From Takakia lepidozioides (Eukaryota; Streptophyta; Takakiopsida; Takakiales; Takakiaceae): a stretch of 64,000 bases of DNA. The position numbers were made by a program, and so were the translations under genes. Shown here piece after piece: positions 12,101-23,502 of this stretch. Location: positions 4,526,001-4,590,000 of the forward strand of contig CM060731.1 of assembly GCA_030704615.1 (NCBI GenBank), read 5' to 3'. Under the pieces are notes generated by a model. The model searched no databases. It was not told the DNA's origin and saw only the letters and a list, made by a program, of their open reading frames with translations. Position 1 is the first letter of the stretch. Every line of letters begins with the position of its first letter.

Positions 12101-13504
12101 TGGCCGAGCAGACTATCCAGGAGACTAACAACCAGTCTGTTCCCTGGATTGTGCAACAGACTCGGATGCACTGGCCTTACCGGGACCCTGTGGACGAATT
12201 TCTGCTGAGTTCCCAACAACATGGTTTTGGATCTGCCAGTATGAGTGTTTTGACCGAGTCCACTTTTCCCCCAGGCACATTCACTGATGACGTCATCAGG
12301 TCACCGGTAAAGCATTCTTATCCAGCTCCCCGTGGCCTGCCTTCTATGACATTCTAGCTTAGTCCCGTTTTCGTGCGCTCAGTGACGAAAGCCATAGATG
12401 AGTCTTACGTGATGACCGAACTCAATCTGGGAACGCAAAACCGTATCATAGATCTTACAGAAGAGTCTGAGGAAGCAATTGCCGGTGGGTCTTCCATACA
12501 TGTTCTTGATGTTTCCCAAGTCCATGGAGATCCGAACACCCAGCCGGCTGTCCACCAGACTGACCAGCACACTGAACGGTCAACACATGGAAGGACTGCC
12601 GAGCAACCTGTGGCGGGGCAGCATACTGTCTTCATTGATGAGCAGACTGAACCGCAGACTAACCAGCAGACTGCACAGGTCACAGATGGAAGGACTGACC
12701 AGGATGGCTCGGAGCGGCAGACTGCACAGCTCAGCTCTGACTGCACAGTTCAGACTGCACGGCCTTACCAGCACACTGCACACTTCATAGAGGGAAGGAC
12801 TGACGACCAACCTGCCACCGAACACACTGCCCACATTGAGGAAGAGACTGAACCGCAGAGTTTCCAACAGACTGCATAGTTCACAGACGAAAGGACTGAC
12901 GAAGAACTGGCAGCCGAGCAGACTGCCCACATTCAGCAACAGACTGAACATGTTGGCAGACACACTGACAAACAACCACATGCGGCGCAAACACCATCTG
13001 GTATAGCACTGGATTACATGGAGTCTGCTCCCTCACCCCTTGGGCAGGTTGTGCCATTTCTTCTTTCAGCACTGTTGTTTATGTTTTAGCACATTGTGAA
13101 ATTGGGCTAATTTGCCATTTTGCTCGGTATCCTCACAGGATGTTCGTCCCTCCGTTGGCAGACTGTCTACTTCTGAGGACATGACATCTTCCGCCCATGC
13201 TGCAAACGTGGGATCGACAACCAAGAAGGTGTGGGGGTGAGCACGCCCCCCGATGCGCTCTGTTGCGAAGTAGGGCGGCAGCGCTGCGTTTGTCTGCTCT
13301 ATCCAGCCCACCTACAGCTGTCCCTGCTTCCCAGGGGAGAGGCAAAGCCAAGAAGCGGATTGTCGTGGACCATGCTGAGGAGGTCGAGGAGGGTCCGAGT
13401 ACCAAGAGACTGGCGAAGAAAAAGTCTGGCGTCTTCATGAACAAGAACCGCAAGCTGGCCTTGGACATGGACAAAGATGTGGGTCGTTTCCTAGAGCAGC
13501 ACAG
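9104..13504 (+). pseudogene. Gln/Thr-rich transposon-associated gene, decayed by nonsense codons
   Basis: A multi-exon reading frame of unknown family. The first exon (ATG 9104 to about 10060) begins MEDACEKGGADWVDFLHQ and has a lysine/arginine-rich stretch near 9570-9660. An exon from about 10984 to 11536 encodes a globular part (LTEEDFEHMAASFLQHRWMQ). Three long segments (10600-10800, 11640-12350, 12500-12980) are made of QQT-type units encoded by CAGCAGACT. In-frame TAG stops lie at 9266-9268, 9917-9919, 11728-11730 and 12877-12879; coding resumes in frame after each, and Gln fits the context every time. The last exon read ends at 13504 before GTGAGT, and a LINE fragment follows about 85 bases later. 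It may be the N-terminal half of a Ulp1-MULE gene like that at 16.7-17.7 kb; I do not recognise a domain. Confidence 0.55.
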
Positions 13505-13589
13505 GTGAGTACTGTGCTCAGTCTCCTTGTCTTTCTTTGTTGTTAAGTGCTTTGCGCTCTGTCTGCTCGTTGGTCAGTCTGCTGCTGGT

Positions 13590-16230
13590 TTCATCATTGT
13601 CTGTTCCCTTGAAGCCCTTCATCCATCAGCTCAGGATATTTTTCCGCTTTTTGTCGAGGATTTCGAGCGAGACCAGGATCTCCAACTAGATCGGGAGGTC
13701 TTCACTCATGCCTTCACGCGTAGTCCTCATCCTGGAGTGGCAGGTCCTTACGGTCTCTTGGATGAGCACTTCCGTGGCTGTTTCTCTCCACAGGACTCTG
13801 CTAGTGGCCTCTCTCAGCTATTTTAGGTTTGCTCCTTTATTGCCGCAGGCCGTATCCCCTGCCCCAGTGGCCCGTCTCCTTGGGGCCTCTAGATTGTTGG
13901 TTTTGAGCAAACCCTCAGGTATTGGCATCCGCCCTATCGCAGTTGGAGAGGTGTTTTACCGCCTTGTCAGCCGCTCACTTTGCCTTCAGTTTCGAGACGC
14001 CTTCTCCACCCACCTCTTTCCTCACCAGTTTGGGGTTGCCACTCCAGGAGGTTGTGACGGTAGTTTAGGGGATTCTTGCAGTTCTTGATCTTCATCTGGA
14101 TTGGGTGGTTCTACAGGTCGACGTCACCAACGTTTTCGACATTGTGTCACGGTCAGTTATCTTTCAGGAGCTCCGTTCAGTCGGGGGAGATTTCCACCAG
14201 CTCATTCCGTTTGTTCGATTATTCTATGCATCCACCACTCCCCTCTACTATAGTCATCATTCTCGCCTAGGTGAGTGCTCCATCATTCAATCCGAGGTTG
14301 GAACCCGCCAAGGCGACCCTTTAGGAGGACCTTTGTTTGCCATCGCTCACGTCCGCGCCCTCATGGCTTCTACACAAGTACACTCATCTTGTTTTTGTCC
14401 GTCGGTGGCAGACGACACGCACATCGTAGGCCCTGCCTCACAGGTACTTCCAACTTACCATCATTTTGTCACACAACTCTGTGCCGTGGGCCTTTCAGTG
14501 CAATCTCGCAAATGTGCGGTGTGGTCTCCGTCCGGTCTCCCTGCAGATTTTGTCCCCCTTGCTCACTTCATTGCTCCGCCCAATGGCATCAGAATCTTGG
14601 GAGTCCCTTTTGGCACCACCCAGTTCACAACGTCCTTCTTGGAAGATGCACACCAGGATCGCCACCCACGCCGATCTCCTTCCTAGGCTCGGAGATGTGC
14701 ATGTAGCATATGGAATCTTGACCAAATGTTTCTTTCAGCGTCCCTCATATCTTTTACGCACTGTTCCACCCAACCCAGATTTCCTACACCTCTTATCTGG
14801 GTTTGATACTACCATGATGACTATTCTCGGGAGTTTGTTAGGACCAGGAGCTCTGAAGGGTGCTTAGGGAATTTTGCCATGGCAGCAAACCACCTCTTCC
14901 GGTGGTGTGGGTCTTTTGTCCATTGTCAATACAGCCCCGTCAGCCTTCCTCGGCAATTGGGCATTGGTTGCGCCAGCCCTCGCTTCACGATTTTTCTGTG
15001 ACTATCTTCCCATCCTTATGGACGCCGTTGCACATGTCGACAGTGGTATTTTACCCTTCCAGCAGCATTTCCGCTCTGCACAAGATCTTCTTCCTGCACC
15101 AGCGCGAGCATGTCTACCACCATTTGAGCAGCTGGTTGTTTAAAGCCTCGACCATCTTCAGAAGTCCATTTCCGAGCGCGTGCACCGTCATTCCTTTTCC
15201 GACATGCTCTCAAGTGCTACTTCTGAGTTGCATCGGGCCTGACTTCTATCATGCGCAGGACCTGGAGCAGGGGCATGGTTGGTAGCACAACCCACTATCG
15301 CACATTTTCACCTCTTATCCCCTACTTTTCACTACTGCGCTCCGCCTTCGACTCGGGTTGCCTCATCCTTCGGCTTCAGCGGTGCGTCTGTCGTCAGCCC
15401 ATCGATGACCTTGCTATCCACTTCCTCCGCTGTCCAGGTGGTGGCGAGCGCACTGCGTCTCATGATGTGGTTTGCGATGCGGTGGCATCTATTGCTCGGG
15501 AAGCAGGGTATCATGTACTGCGTGAGCAATCTCATCTTACAATCCATGCTCACATCCCACTCTACACGCTGCCGTGTTGACATCGTCCTCTCTAGAGATG
15601 GTTTGTGTACCCTCGCGGATGTCGTTCTCGCCGACCCTACTCGAGCGGATCTGATATTTCGCGCAGCTACCACACCAGGCACGGCAGCCACTGTAGCAGC
15701 TCAGGCCAAGGAGCGCGACTACAGCGATTGTCACCCCACCGACAGAATTCTTCCGCTGGCGGTCAAGATATTTGGCTCACTGCACAGGCACTTCGACGAT
15801 TTTCTATGGACATGTGCACATCATGTAGCCAAGAGCAGGTCCACTGGCGTCCCGCATGCCTCCGTCCTTGTCGCCTACTATCGACAACATGTTTCAGTTG
15901 CTTTGCAGAGAGCACAAGCCATATCTATTTTGCATCGGGCTGATGTGGCTAGCTCCTCGTCATCTTATCTTCCGCCTTTGTTTATCTCCTTGCCTGATCT
16001 CCTCCAGGCTGTTGGTTGGGAGGGTCGTCTTGGTTGAGTAGCTTACTATAGCTTTTGTTTTCTTCTCTGGTTGAGTAGCTTACTATAGCTTTTGTTTTCT
16101 TCTCTGGTTGAGTAGCTTACTATAGCCTTTTGTTTTCTTCTCTTGCTTCTTGTTCCTTCCCCTCCTTTTTGGGAACTTATGATCCTATGTACGTTCACCC
16201 ATTGTACATGTTGTAAATAAAGTCTTACAG
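13590..16230 (+). pseudogene. 3' half of a LINE with restriction-like endonuclease: reverse transcriptase, CCHC finger, endonuclease
   Basis: Read over several frames, the sequence carries the reverse transcriptase core: LQVDVTNVFDIVSR (motif A, about 14110-14155), SEVGTRQGDPLGGPLF (motif B, about 14295-14340) and VADDTHI (motif C, about 14407-14430). C-terminal to it, CVCRQPIDDLAIHFLRCPGG (about 15384-15445) is a CCHC finger, followed by VDIVLSRDG and LADVVLADP, which resemble the PD-D/E-K nuclease core of R2-like LINEs. Several frameshifts break it. The 5' end near 13585 sits in an intron of the preceding gene. The 3' untranslated region has three 37-38-bp tandem repeats and AATAAA near 16216. 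It is 5'-truncated; the LINE fragments at 5.2 and 50.1 kb supply the missing N-terminal part of the family. Confidence 0.75.
16033..16144 (+). repeat. Tandem repeat, 3 x 37-38 bp, in the LINE 3' untranslated region
   Basis: Three consecutive copies of a unit starting GGTTGAGTAGCTTACTATAG at 16033, 16070 and 16107. The third has one extra T. The unit overlaps the end of the LINE reading frame. Confidence 0.95.
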
Positions 16231-16239
16231 GTTTATCAC
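16231..16239. repeat. Left target-site duplication of the MULE
   Basis: GTTTATCAC, matching GTTTATTAC at 22477-22485 in 8 of 9 bases. Confidence 0.85.
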
Positions 16240-16598
16240 GCCTCTCATTTTAAGATAATAGGTCTTCAATGGGCACGTGCAATGTGGCCGGTGGGCCCCG
16301 CGCACGGACATCCGGCTCCCCAGCACCCCGCCCGCCCCGCCCGCCGCTGCGCGCGGTCGCCTTGCTGCGGGCGCGGCTGCAGCAACCGCGCCCGCGCCCC
16401 CGTTCGCCGCGCGGCCAGTCCCCCGCCCATGAGTCCGCTGCCCTCCAGTCTGCCAGTCCGGTGCTGGCCAGTCCGCTGCCCAGCAGTCTGCCAGTCCGCC
16501 AGTCCGCTGGCAGTCTCCTGCCATCCAGTCCGCTGACGGCGTAGGATCGCCACCGTCCATTCCCATAACCTATCCGAGCCCTCCATTTTTAGGGCTGC
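16240..16598 (+). repeat. Left terminal inverted repeat of the MULE
   Basis: Inverse of 22134-22476, differing by substitutions and small indels. It is GC-rich in the middle and contains a run of AGTCCGCTG-type motifs near 16430-16540. Confidence 0.92.
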
Positions 16599-16702
16599 AA
16601 AAATGGCAATGATCTTGCCACCAAATCCCGGCTGCTCTCTTTTGACGGCTGTTTGTTGTCCGATGTTGCGGTAGGCGTTTCCATGCACGCGACTGTTCCT
16701 CC

Positions 16703-17736
16703 ATGAGGCTTCCCGAAGGATGGTCTGCTCTGTGCAGGATGGGTGCTCGGTTTGGCAAAGCACATGCTCTGCACGTCAAGGTGAGTAATTCCATGCTGAT
16801 GTTTTTTGAAGGGGACCCACGGTTTGAATGTGGACTGTCGCCGGATGACATAAAGGCGCTCCAGAAGGTTGAGTCGGAGTGCACAGATAAAATCCTGGAG
16901 TTGTGGTGTCGATTCTATGAGAAGTCGGTTGAGGCTGCGTTCACCAACACTATTGCTGTTCTTCCAACGTCGACGTGGACGGTATTGAAGTCATTGGGGG
17001 TGGGGCAACGTAAAAGCCTTCTGGAGATCTTGAAAGGTTGCCTCAGCACTGAACGACTGGGCAAGGACTTGAAAGAGTGCGATTTCATTTTGGTGCCAAT
17101 TGGGGACGAGTAAGAACTCTTCCGAGTCTGCTGAGACTGTCTCCTGAGTCATAGTCTGGTTTTGCAGTGTCGTCTTGACTCTAAGCGATTAAGTTGACCT
17201 CTGTATTTGTGCAGTGGACTGGGTTTGAAGATTGAGTTTGCTGAGTGGTCGGTCTGCTGAGTCTGCCCATCATGATTGTGCAATGATGCCATGTTGTTTG
17301 ATACCATTGCAGGGGGCACTGGAGTGTTTGTATCATCGACCTCCGCAAGGGCTGTTACACTCACCTGAACGCTATCAGGGACTCGCATAGTTGTCCCTTT
17401 GTTGTAGGGTGGATTCGGAAGCTTCATGCTGAGTGCTTAGGGTACTCGATGGACTCACCGGAGTGGCATGAGATTGTCCAAGCATTTCAGTTCCACGCGC
17501 CTGATGTGCCCCAGCAACCATTCAGCTGGGAGTGTGGCTTTTACGTCATGTCATTCATTCAAGTGTTTTATGAGTGGGTAAAAGTCAAAGGAAATGTCTC
17601 CAAGACTGCAAAGCCAGAGAGAGGAACACCTTTCACGAAGGACTGGTTTACTTTCAAGTTTGCACTTGGGCAGCGAATGCAGTGTGCCCAGTATATCGTG
17701 CGGGGGTTGGACAATGTAGAGAAACTGCTCTCATGA
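16703..17736 (+). CDS. Ulp1-type (C48) cysteine peptidase carried by the MULE
   Basis: Predicted SUMO/ubiquitin-like-protein peptidase of the Ulp1/SENP fold, which would cleave isopeptide or C-terminal bonds of such modifiers. Two exons, 16703-17109 and 17313-17736, join in phase (GAC GA/G GGG CAC) and give 276 residues. The catalytic set can be read: His138 in GHWSV, Asp159 in NAIRDS, Gln203/204 in QQPFSWECG, Cys210 in ECGFYVM. No stop or frameshift interrupts it, unlike the transposase beside it. The ATG at 16703 is the first good one inside the left terminal repeat, but an upstream exon is possible. It ends tail to tail with the transposase; AATAAA follows at about 17770. Ulp1 domains are often taken up by MULE and CACTA elements; the benefit to the transposon is not established. 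Confidence 0.8.
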
Positions 17737-18547
17737 GTATGATGTACTTGTCATGTGAAGTCTATGTACCGAAATAAAAAATGCGAGTCTTTTCGCTTAC
17801 TATTCCAGTGGTGATGAGCTCTTTTGTGTACTGTGGGTGCTGACATGTTTTGTAATGTTGTCACTAAACTCAATGGACACAATGGTGTCAATTTTTCCAT
17901 GCACTGTGCACCCGAGTCTGCTGAGCTTGAATGTGCGAGCAGTACGCTGCCGAGGCTAGGACTGGTGGGTCTGGTACCTAGTCTGGTAGGCACCATGTCC
18001 ATGAGTCTGCTGGGACGCTGGATTGGCATGAGTCGTTAGGGAGGTAGTCCACTGGAGCCTGTCCATTTTGAGTCTGTTGTTGTGGATGAGTCTGCTTGAG
18101 ACTTAGTCTGTCCAGCAGTCTGCTGGAAGACTTGCAGGGATGAGGTGGAAGTGTGGTGAGCAGACTTTTGGAGTGGGCGCAGATTGACCAGCAGACTGGC
18201 TTACTGGCGTTCGCAGTCCTGTGACTCTGTTGGGAGACTGTGCATGAGTCCGTTGGGAGACTATGCTTGGGAGACTGTGTGGGAGTCAGTTGGAAGACTG
18301 GAGGAGTCTATTGGGAGACTGTGCAGGAGTCCATTGTGGGACTCTGCAGCCGTCTGATGGGAGTTTGTGCCGGAGTGTGCTGGGATTGTGGAGACTGGAG
18401 GAGTCCATTGGGAGACTGTGCATTAGTCCATTATGGACTTCTATTTCAGAAAGGGACAATGCTACCAGAGGAATTGCAGACTTATATTGTCTTCTTCGTG
18501 ACACCTACACGACGTGAAACCTTGTCTCTTTTCGAGGCATTGCAGAC
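17737..18547. other. Region between the convergent MULE genes, rich in AGTCTGCTG motifs
   Basis: Holds no gene. From about 17910 to 18440 it repeats GAGTCTGCTGGGA and GGGAGACTGTG variants, the motif family seen in the terminal repeats and introns of this element. A duplicated block containing TTGCAGACTTATATTGTCTT occurs at about 18475 and 18541. Confidence 0.6.
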
Positions 18548-21500
18548 TTATATTGTCTTCTTCGTGACACCTACACGACTTGAAACCTTGCGAATTTTCG
18601 AGTATATATGTGCTGCAGGTGCAGGTGCAGACACCCTCTTGCTGGTTCTCCGCAAAACCCTAGGCCGGGTTTTCCAGGCCTCCACGAAATCTCGTCTCCT
18701 TTTCAGAGACATGTTGTTGTTGTTGTTGTTCAAAGAACGGAAAGCCTTCGCTGCCGCAGGGTGCAACATTCCAGCCGCACTTTTCGCCAGGATATCAACA
18801 AGCTGCCCTCTGCACATACGAAGAGCAGATCGGGCATGTGTCTCCAGGTATTTGTCATCACCTACAATGTGAAGTATGTCCGCGAATTCTTGTTCCATTG
18901 AGGCTGAGACCTCCAGAGGTGCCTCGTCGTAGGGGAAGTCATCCGGAGGATGTCTTTCCATGAACTGATTGGATTCGTCGTTGCCGCCGGCACCATTGCC
19001 CAAGAGCAAGTTAGGTAATCCTCCATGAATGGTTCCCAGCGCCGTGCCACAAGCGCGCACAAGGAGGCCATCCTGCAGGTCAGGGTGAAGCATCTTCAAG
19101 ACACGGACATGATGCTTGCATAAGTTTCCCTTCATTGCCCATGGGCACGTGCAACAACCCCAATCGCAATCAGGATTGTAAACAATGTATGTTGTGCCGG
19201 GGTGGTTGCTGCTGAGAACGTAGGTTGGTTCACCAGGACCCAAGGGAAGAGTAACACTCTCAGCAGGAATGTCTCGTGCCGCAAGTATAGAACTGGATAT
19301 GTACTTTTCGTGTTTGTCATTTCTTATGAACCCGTGGGTCTTCAAATGGATTGCGTACCAGTAGTGTGTTAGCACACGGCTAGTGAGTTCCCATATAAGC
19401 CAGTCCACTCTACGACCACTCATCTTGCCTTTCCCCATGGCAAGTCTTGCCTTCAGATTTCCATGGTATGTCTCAATGCTTGCGTTTGTGTCTTGGCTCG
19501 CATGAGGGACATGGCGGGTTGATGTACACCACATTGCTATTTTGGGCTTCCAGTACTATTCGATATAGTCAAGAAATTCATGTCCTTTCGGGTATTTTGA
19601 CCTCATACAACGGATTCTCCTTGCAACCCACCGAAGCGCTCTTTTCTCGTTGCGTGGTCCCCCTCTACAGTACATGAGGTCTCCCATATCCTTCAACAAG
19701 TTTACAACGGTCACCGGATCCTTCGTTTTCTTGCATAATTGCTTCACCCATGCCTCGCGGACATGCCAAAGGCAGAGGAAAATGAGTACTCCTTCAAAAA
19801 CAATTTTGCACAACACACATGGTACACATTAGAGTCTTGGGATCGGACTGCAATGGTGGACTGCCGGAGTGGACTGTAACAACGACCTGTATCAGCGGGC
19901 AGAGCCACTGGACTCGCCCAGTGGACAGTACAATGCCATGACGTTGATGTGCTGGAATAACCCCATTGGACTACCTAGTGGACTTCCCCAAGCTAGGACT
20001 GGGGCAGCGGACTGCATCAGCGGATTGCCCCATCGGACTGCCACAACGGACTGCCGAGCGGACTTGCCAGGGATTGCCGAGTGGACTTGGCAGCGGACGG
20101 CCGACCCTAGGGACTGCTGAGTGGACTTGCCAGCGGACTTGCCAAGGACTGCCGAGTGAACTTGCCAATGGACTGCCGAGCGGACTTGCCGGGGACTGCC
20201 AGCGGACTTGCCAGGGGACTGATGAGCGGACTTGACAGCGGATTACCAGTGGATTTGCCCAGCGAACTGCCATCGGGTTTCGCCACAGGAGTCTGCCAGT
20301 GGACTGTAGCAATGGACTGCTGCAGTGGACCTTGACAATGGACCGGTGCTGTGGACCAACAGACTTACCGAATAGCGTTGATTTCTGCTTCGGCATCGTC
20401 CACAATGAAGGCATTGGGTCGCCAGCTCGGCAAATCTGTGAGGAGTGAATCGCGCAAGGCTCTCATCCACGGAACCAGGTCTGTTGTCCGATTCCTCGCG
20501 GATAGGATATAAACAACTGATATACCGTTCAACCACTCGTCGAAGACCATCAACGTGTACAATGGGAACTATTGGAATGCACAATGTAAGATGGTCAGAG
20601 CATGCAAATTCCGCTTAGTTCTGCACGAGAAGACTTCATAAGAGTGATGAGGTCTGCAGCGGTTCACAATGGGTCTGCCCCTCGGTCTTCCGCAACGTAC
20701 ACATGAAAACATACAGAAAGGGTCAGCACACCAAATTTTATGTGAATGTTGCATGGTACTATGCTATCATGCTCGTACAAGTCCATGGAATCGTTCGAAT
20801 AGTACCTTGTCATGATTTGTCCCAAAGGTTGCATCATATGCAACGATACGGTCATGTCCTAGTTCTAGCATTCGTCGTTTTTGCCATGGAGTCTGTATGC
20901 CAATAGTGAATGTCAAATCTCCATCAAAATGCTCGAATGTTGGCTCTAATTTCTCCTCTTGATAGAAAAAAATGGACGCATGATTTCGGTCTCTCCACAT
21001 GCGCACACTCTCCGCATCATTGGCGTGCTTTTTGAAGGTTTGTCATGCACGTTTCTCGGCAAGGTTGCGAACATCTTTCTCCAACAAGAAATCATCGCGG
21101 GTCCATGCATCGCCCAAGCCGGTGTTGTTCATCACGTGCTCTTTATGCTCCATCATGATTTGGGCGATCGACAGGCCTCGGCACAAACACTCGACGACCC
21201 AGGCTTTCAATTCCTCGCTAATGTGTGGTGCATAGACGTGGCGGGTGTTCTTGAACTCTGCGGACTTCCCATGCGAGGGTTTCCCTTGTGCATCTGTATG
21301 CTCCATGTTGTTGTAGTACGCGAGGACACAGATGTCAGGGGCGAGATAGCATTGCTGGACCTTGAAATAGCATTGGCAACCACGCTTGTAAGACTCTCCA
21401 TACTCCGACTTCTTTCTCCTTGGGCCTTTATGAGGGCAAGATGTTCCAGCACCCACAAGAGGTCCTCCACGCTTCTGTTTTGGATCCTCCACTATTGTCT

Positions 21501-21989
21501 TGTTGGTGCACTTGTCATTAGGACCGTAGCAGCATTGATACCAGGACAGAAAATTCTAAAATCGATATCCAACGACTTGAGGAAGCATAAAATTAGAGAA
21601 CTCGTGAAACAAAAAATGGCAACAGACATGCAATGAAACGTCAAAAGGACTGAGGATAGTACACACATAATACTGGACAGAAATGTGTTGGCTCTGGGTG
21701 CTTTTCGCGAGCCGGGTTCCACTTTAGAATGGACATTCACCCAAAACTGAGTGGGGTAGTCCTCCAAATTCTCCTCTCCTAGGACAAAGTCACCAACTCT
21801 ATCCCAAGGTATGCAGGCCTTTTCAACATTCACTCGCACATCCATAAACCCATATTGTGTCTCACTCTTCCAATGGAGATCCTTCATGTTGAAGGGTCCT
21901 GGTTTTGCTGTTTGCAAACATTGTCGAAGAGGCCGTATAAGCGGGCTTTCCGTGATCAGTATATCATCAGGTTTTGCTTCCACGTCCAT
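18548..21989 (-). pseudogene. MULE transposase with SWIM zinc finger, nonsense-interrupted
   Basis: Exons read on the minus strand: 21989 to about 21660 (MDVEAKPDDILITESPLIRP), 21555-20806, 20568-20369 and about 19815-18551. Features in order: a Cys-rich N-terminal part (CCYGPNDKC, CPHKG), first catalytic Asp in AYDATFGTN (about 20830), second Asp in FIVDDAEAEINAIR (about 20395), the CLWHVREAW block (about 19760), and a C-terminal SWIM finger CTCPWAMKGNLCKHH (about 19100-19150). Two stops lie in frame: TGA at 21043-21045 and TAG at 19556-19558, both one C-to-T change from a sense codon. The intron 19816-20368 is filled with AGTCCGCT-type repeats. The protein would cut and join the element ends in the nucleus; this copy is probably inactive. 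Confidence 0.8.
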
Positions 21990-22133
21990 GCCCTATACGG
22001 TACAAAGGACACGCTTCTGAACATGCAAGATTCGCGCCGCAGTACATGACACGATCAACAACGTGCCATGGGAACAGTGTGCACGTTCGCGGCTGCTGGC
22101 AAGTGGCAGGCGGCAGGGATAAAGGTTTGAATT

Positions 22134-22476
22134 GCAGCCCTAAAAATGGAGGGCTCGGATGGGTTATGGGAATGGACGGTGGCGATCCTGCGCCGTCAGC
22201 GGACTGGATGGCAGGGGACTGGCGGACAGACTGGCGGATTGGCAGACTGCTGGGCAGCGGACTAACCAGCACCGGACTGGCGGACTGGCAGACTGGAGGG
22301 CAGCGGACTCATGGGCGGGGGACTGGCCGCGCGGCGGACGGGGGTGCGGGCGCGGTTGCTGCTCGGCAACCGTGCGCAGCGGCGGGCGGGTGCTGGGAGC
22401 CGGGCGTCTGTGCGGGGGGGCCACCGGCCACATCGCACGTGCCCATTGAAGACCCTATTATCTTAAAATGAGAGGC
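22134..22476 (-). repeat. Right terminal inverted repeat of the MULE
   Basis: Inverse of 16240-16598; the outer 45 bases are nearly identical to the left end. Confidence 0.92.
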
Positions 22477-22485
22477 GTTTATTAC
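22477..22485. repeat. Right target-site duplication of the MULE
   Basis: GTTTATTAC, 8 of 9 bases identical to 16231-16239. Confidence 0.85.
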
Positions 22486-23502
22486 ATAGTGTAAAGTTCC
22501 CTCCCAATAGCCTTCGGGCCCTGAGATCCATGCGATTATTACAAACGTAAGATTACCGTTGTGAAGGTAATGTGACCTAATTTAATTTCAATTTACAAAA
22601 TTTGCGGCAAGCCCTAGATCATTCCTAAGTATACAAGCTTGCAACGGAGGTGTCGCCAAGGTGTGCTTCTTCTTCTCCTCCCTCTCTAGTGTGCATTGTG
22701 CTGCAGCTAATCTAGGTTTTTATCCTCGGCTGTTTGGGTACTAGTCCTCTACTCTGCACCCGTCAGGGCAGTAGAGGACCACTACACAAGCAATTGACGG
22801 AAACAGACAATTGAAGATGTGCAAGAAGTCTGAAACGATAATGTAGCTGAAACGGAACGCTGGGGAGTCAGAGTGTGTAAGCCTGACTATTTCTGGGATA
22901 CAAGGACTTGAAATTGTCCTAGAAACCACAGTCGAGCACAAGTTGATGGTGAGTACAGTTCAGTTCTTATTCTGAGCTGATCATTAAGAAGCTCCACCGA
23001 AGTTGCAGACCAGAGTTCAAATTTGGGTTGGATGACAGATTGTTGTCTAAGCTCAGGGGATGGGCAGACAAGGGCTGTCGGGGAGTTCGAGTTTGAAACC
23101 GCAGGCAGCCTGCCTTGAAGGGTGGCCTTGTTGTCCATCACCAGCTTCTGAATATCTTCTGCGATATCTGAGAGCTCTGGTCTTATTTGGAATTTCTTCG
23201 CATTATGTGCATGAAAGAGAGAAAGGGTCAGAGTAAGTCGTCAATGAAGAAGGAGCACTACAAACGTGGCGAAGAGCTGATTTTCTTGTGGTTTCTGGCA
23301 TGCAGGCCAGAGTGAAAGCGTTTGAACAGCCTGGTGATGGTTCTGACTTCGATATGCAATATGGAACTGCCGGCCAAGAATGCAAGGGGTATTTTTGTGT
23401 GGATGATAATTCAAAGCTTTCAGCATCGAGTTAATTGAATTCTGACTGCTGAGTCTCAAAGTAGATGACTGCAGGAGTGTTGTAACTCAGTGAAAGCCTC
23501 TC
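22486..23502. other. Upstream flank of the PPR gene; no gene recognised
   Basis: About 1 kb between the MULE and the PPR start codon. Only short meaningless open frames are present. The promoter and leader of the PPR gene are expected here, but no specific element stands out. Confidence 0.5.

Larger units (their letters stand above)
16240..22476. mobile_element. Complete Mutator-like element (Ulp1-bearing MULE)
   Basis: The termini are long inverted repeats, 16240-16598 on the left and 22134-22476 on the right, both starting GCCTCTCATTTTAAGATAAT when read inward. They stay alignable over about 340 bases. The flanks GTTTATCAC (16231-16239) and GTTTATTAC (22477-22485) form a 9-bp target duplication with one mismatch, the size expected for MULEs. 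Inside are a plus-strand Ulp1-type peptidase gene and a minus-strand MULE transposase pseudogene, tail to tail. Ulp1-like peptidases inside MULEs are known in other plants. The left end abuts the LINE 3' end. Degenerate AGTC(C/T)GCTG motifs fill the repeats, an intron and the intergenic part. Confidence 0.92.

Noticed and set aside
9104-17736. One continuous Ulp1 gene from 9.1 to 17.7 kb split by the LINE
   Set aside because: The MULE left terminal repeat and target duplication at 16231-16598 lie between the two halves, so they belong to different insertions unless a more complex history is shown.
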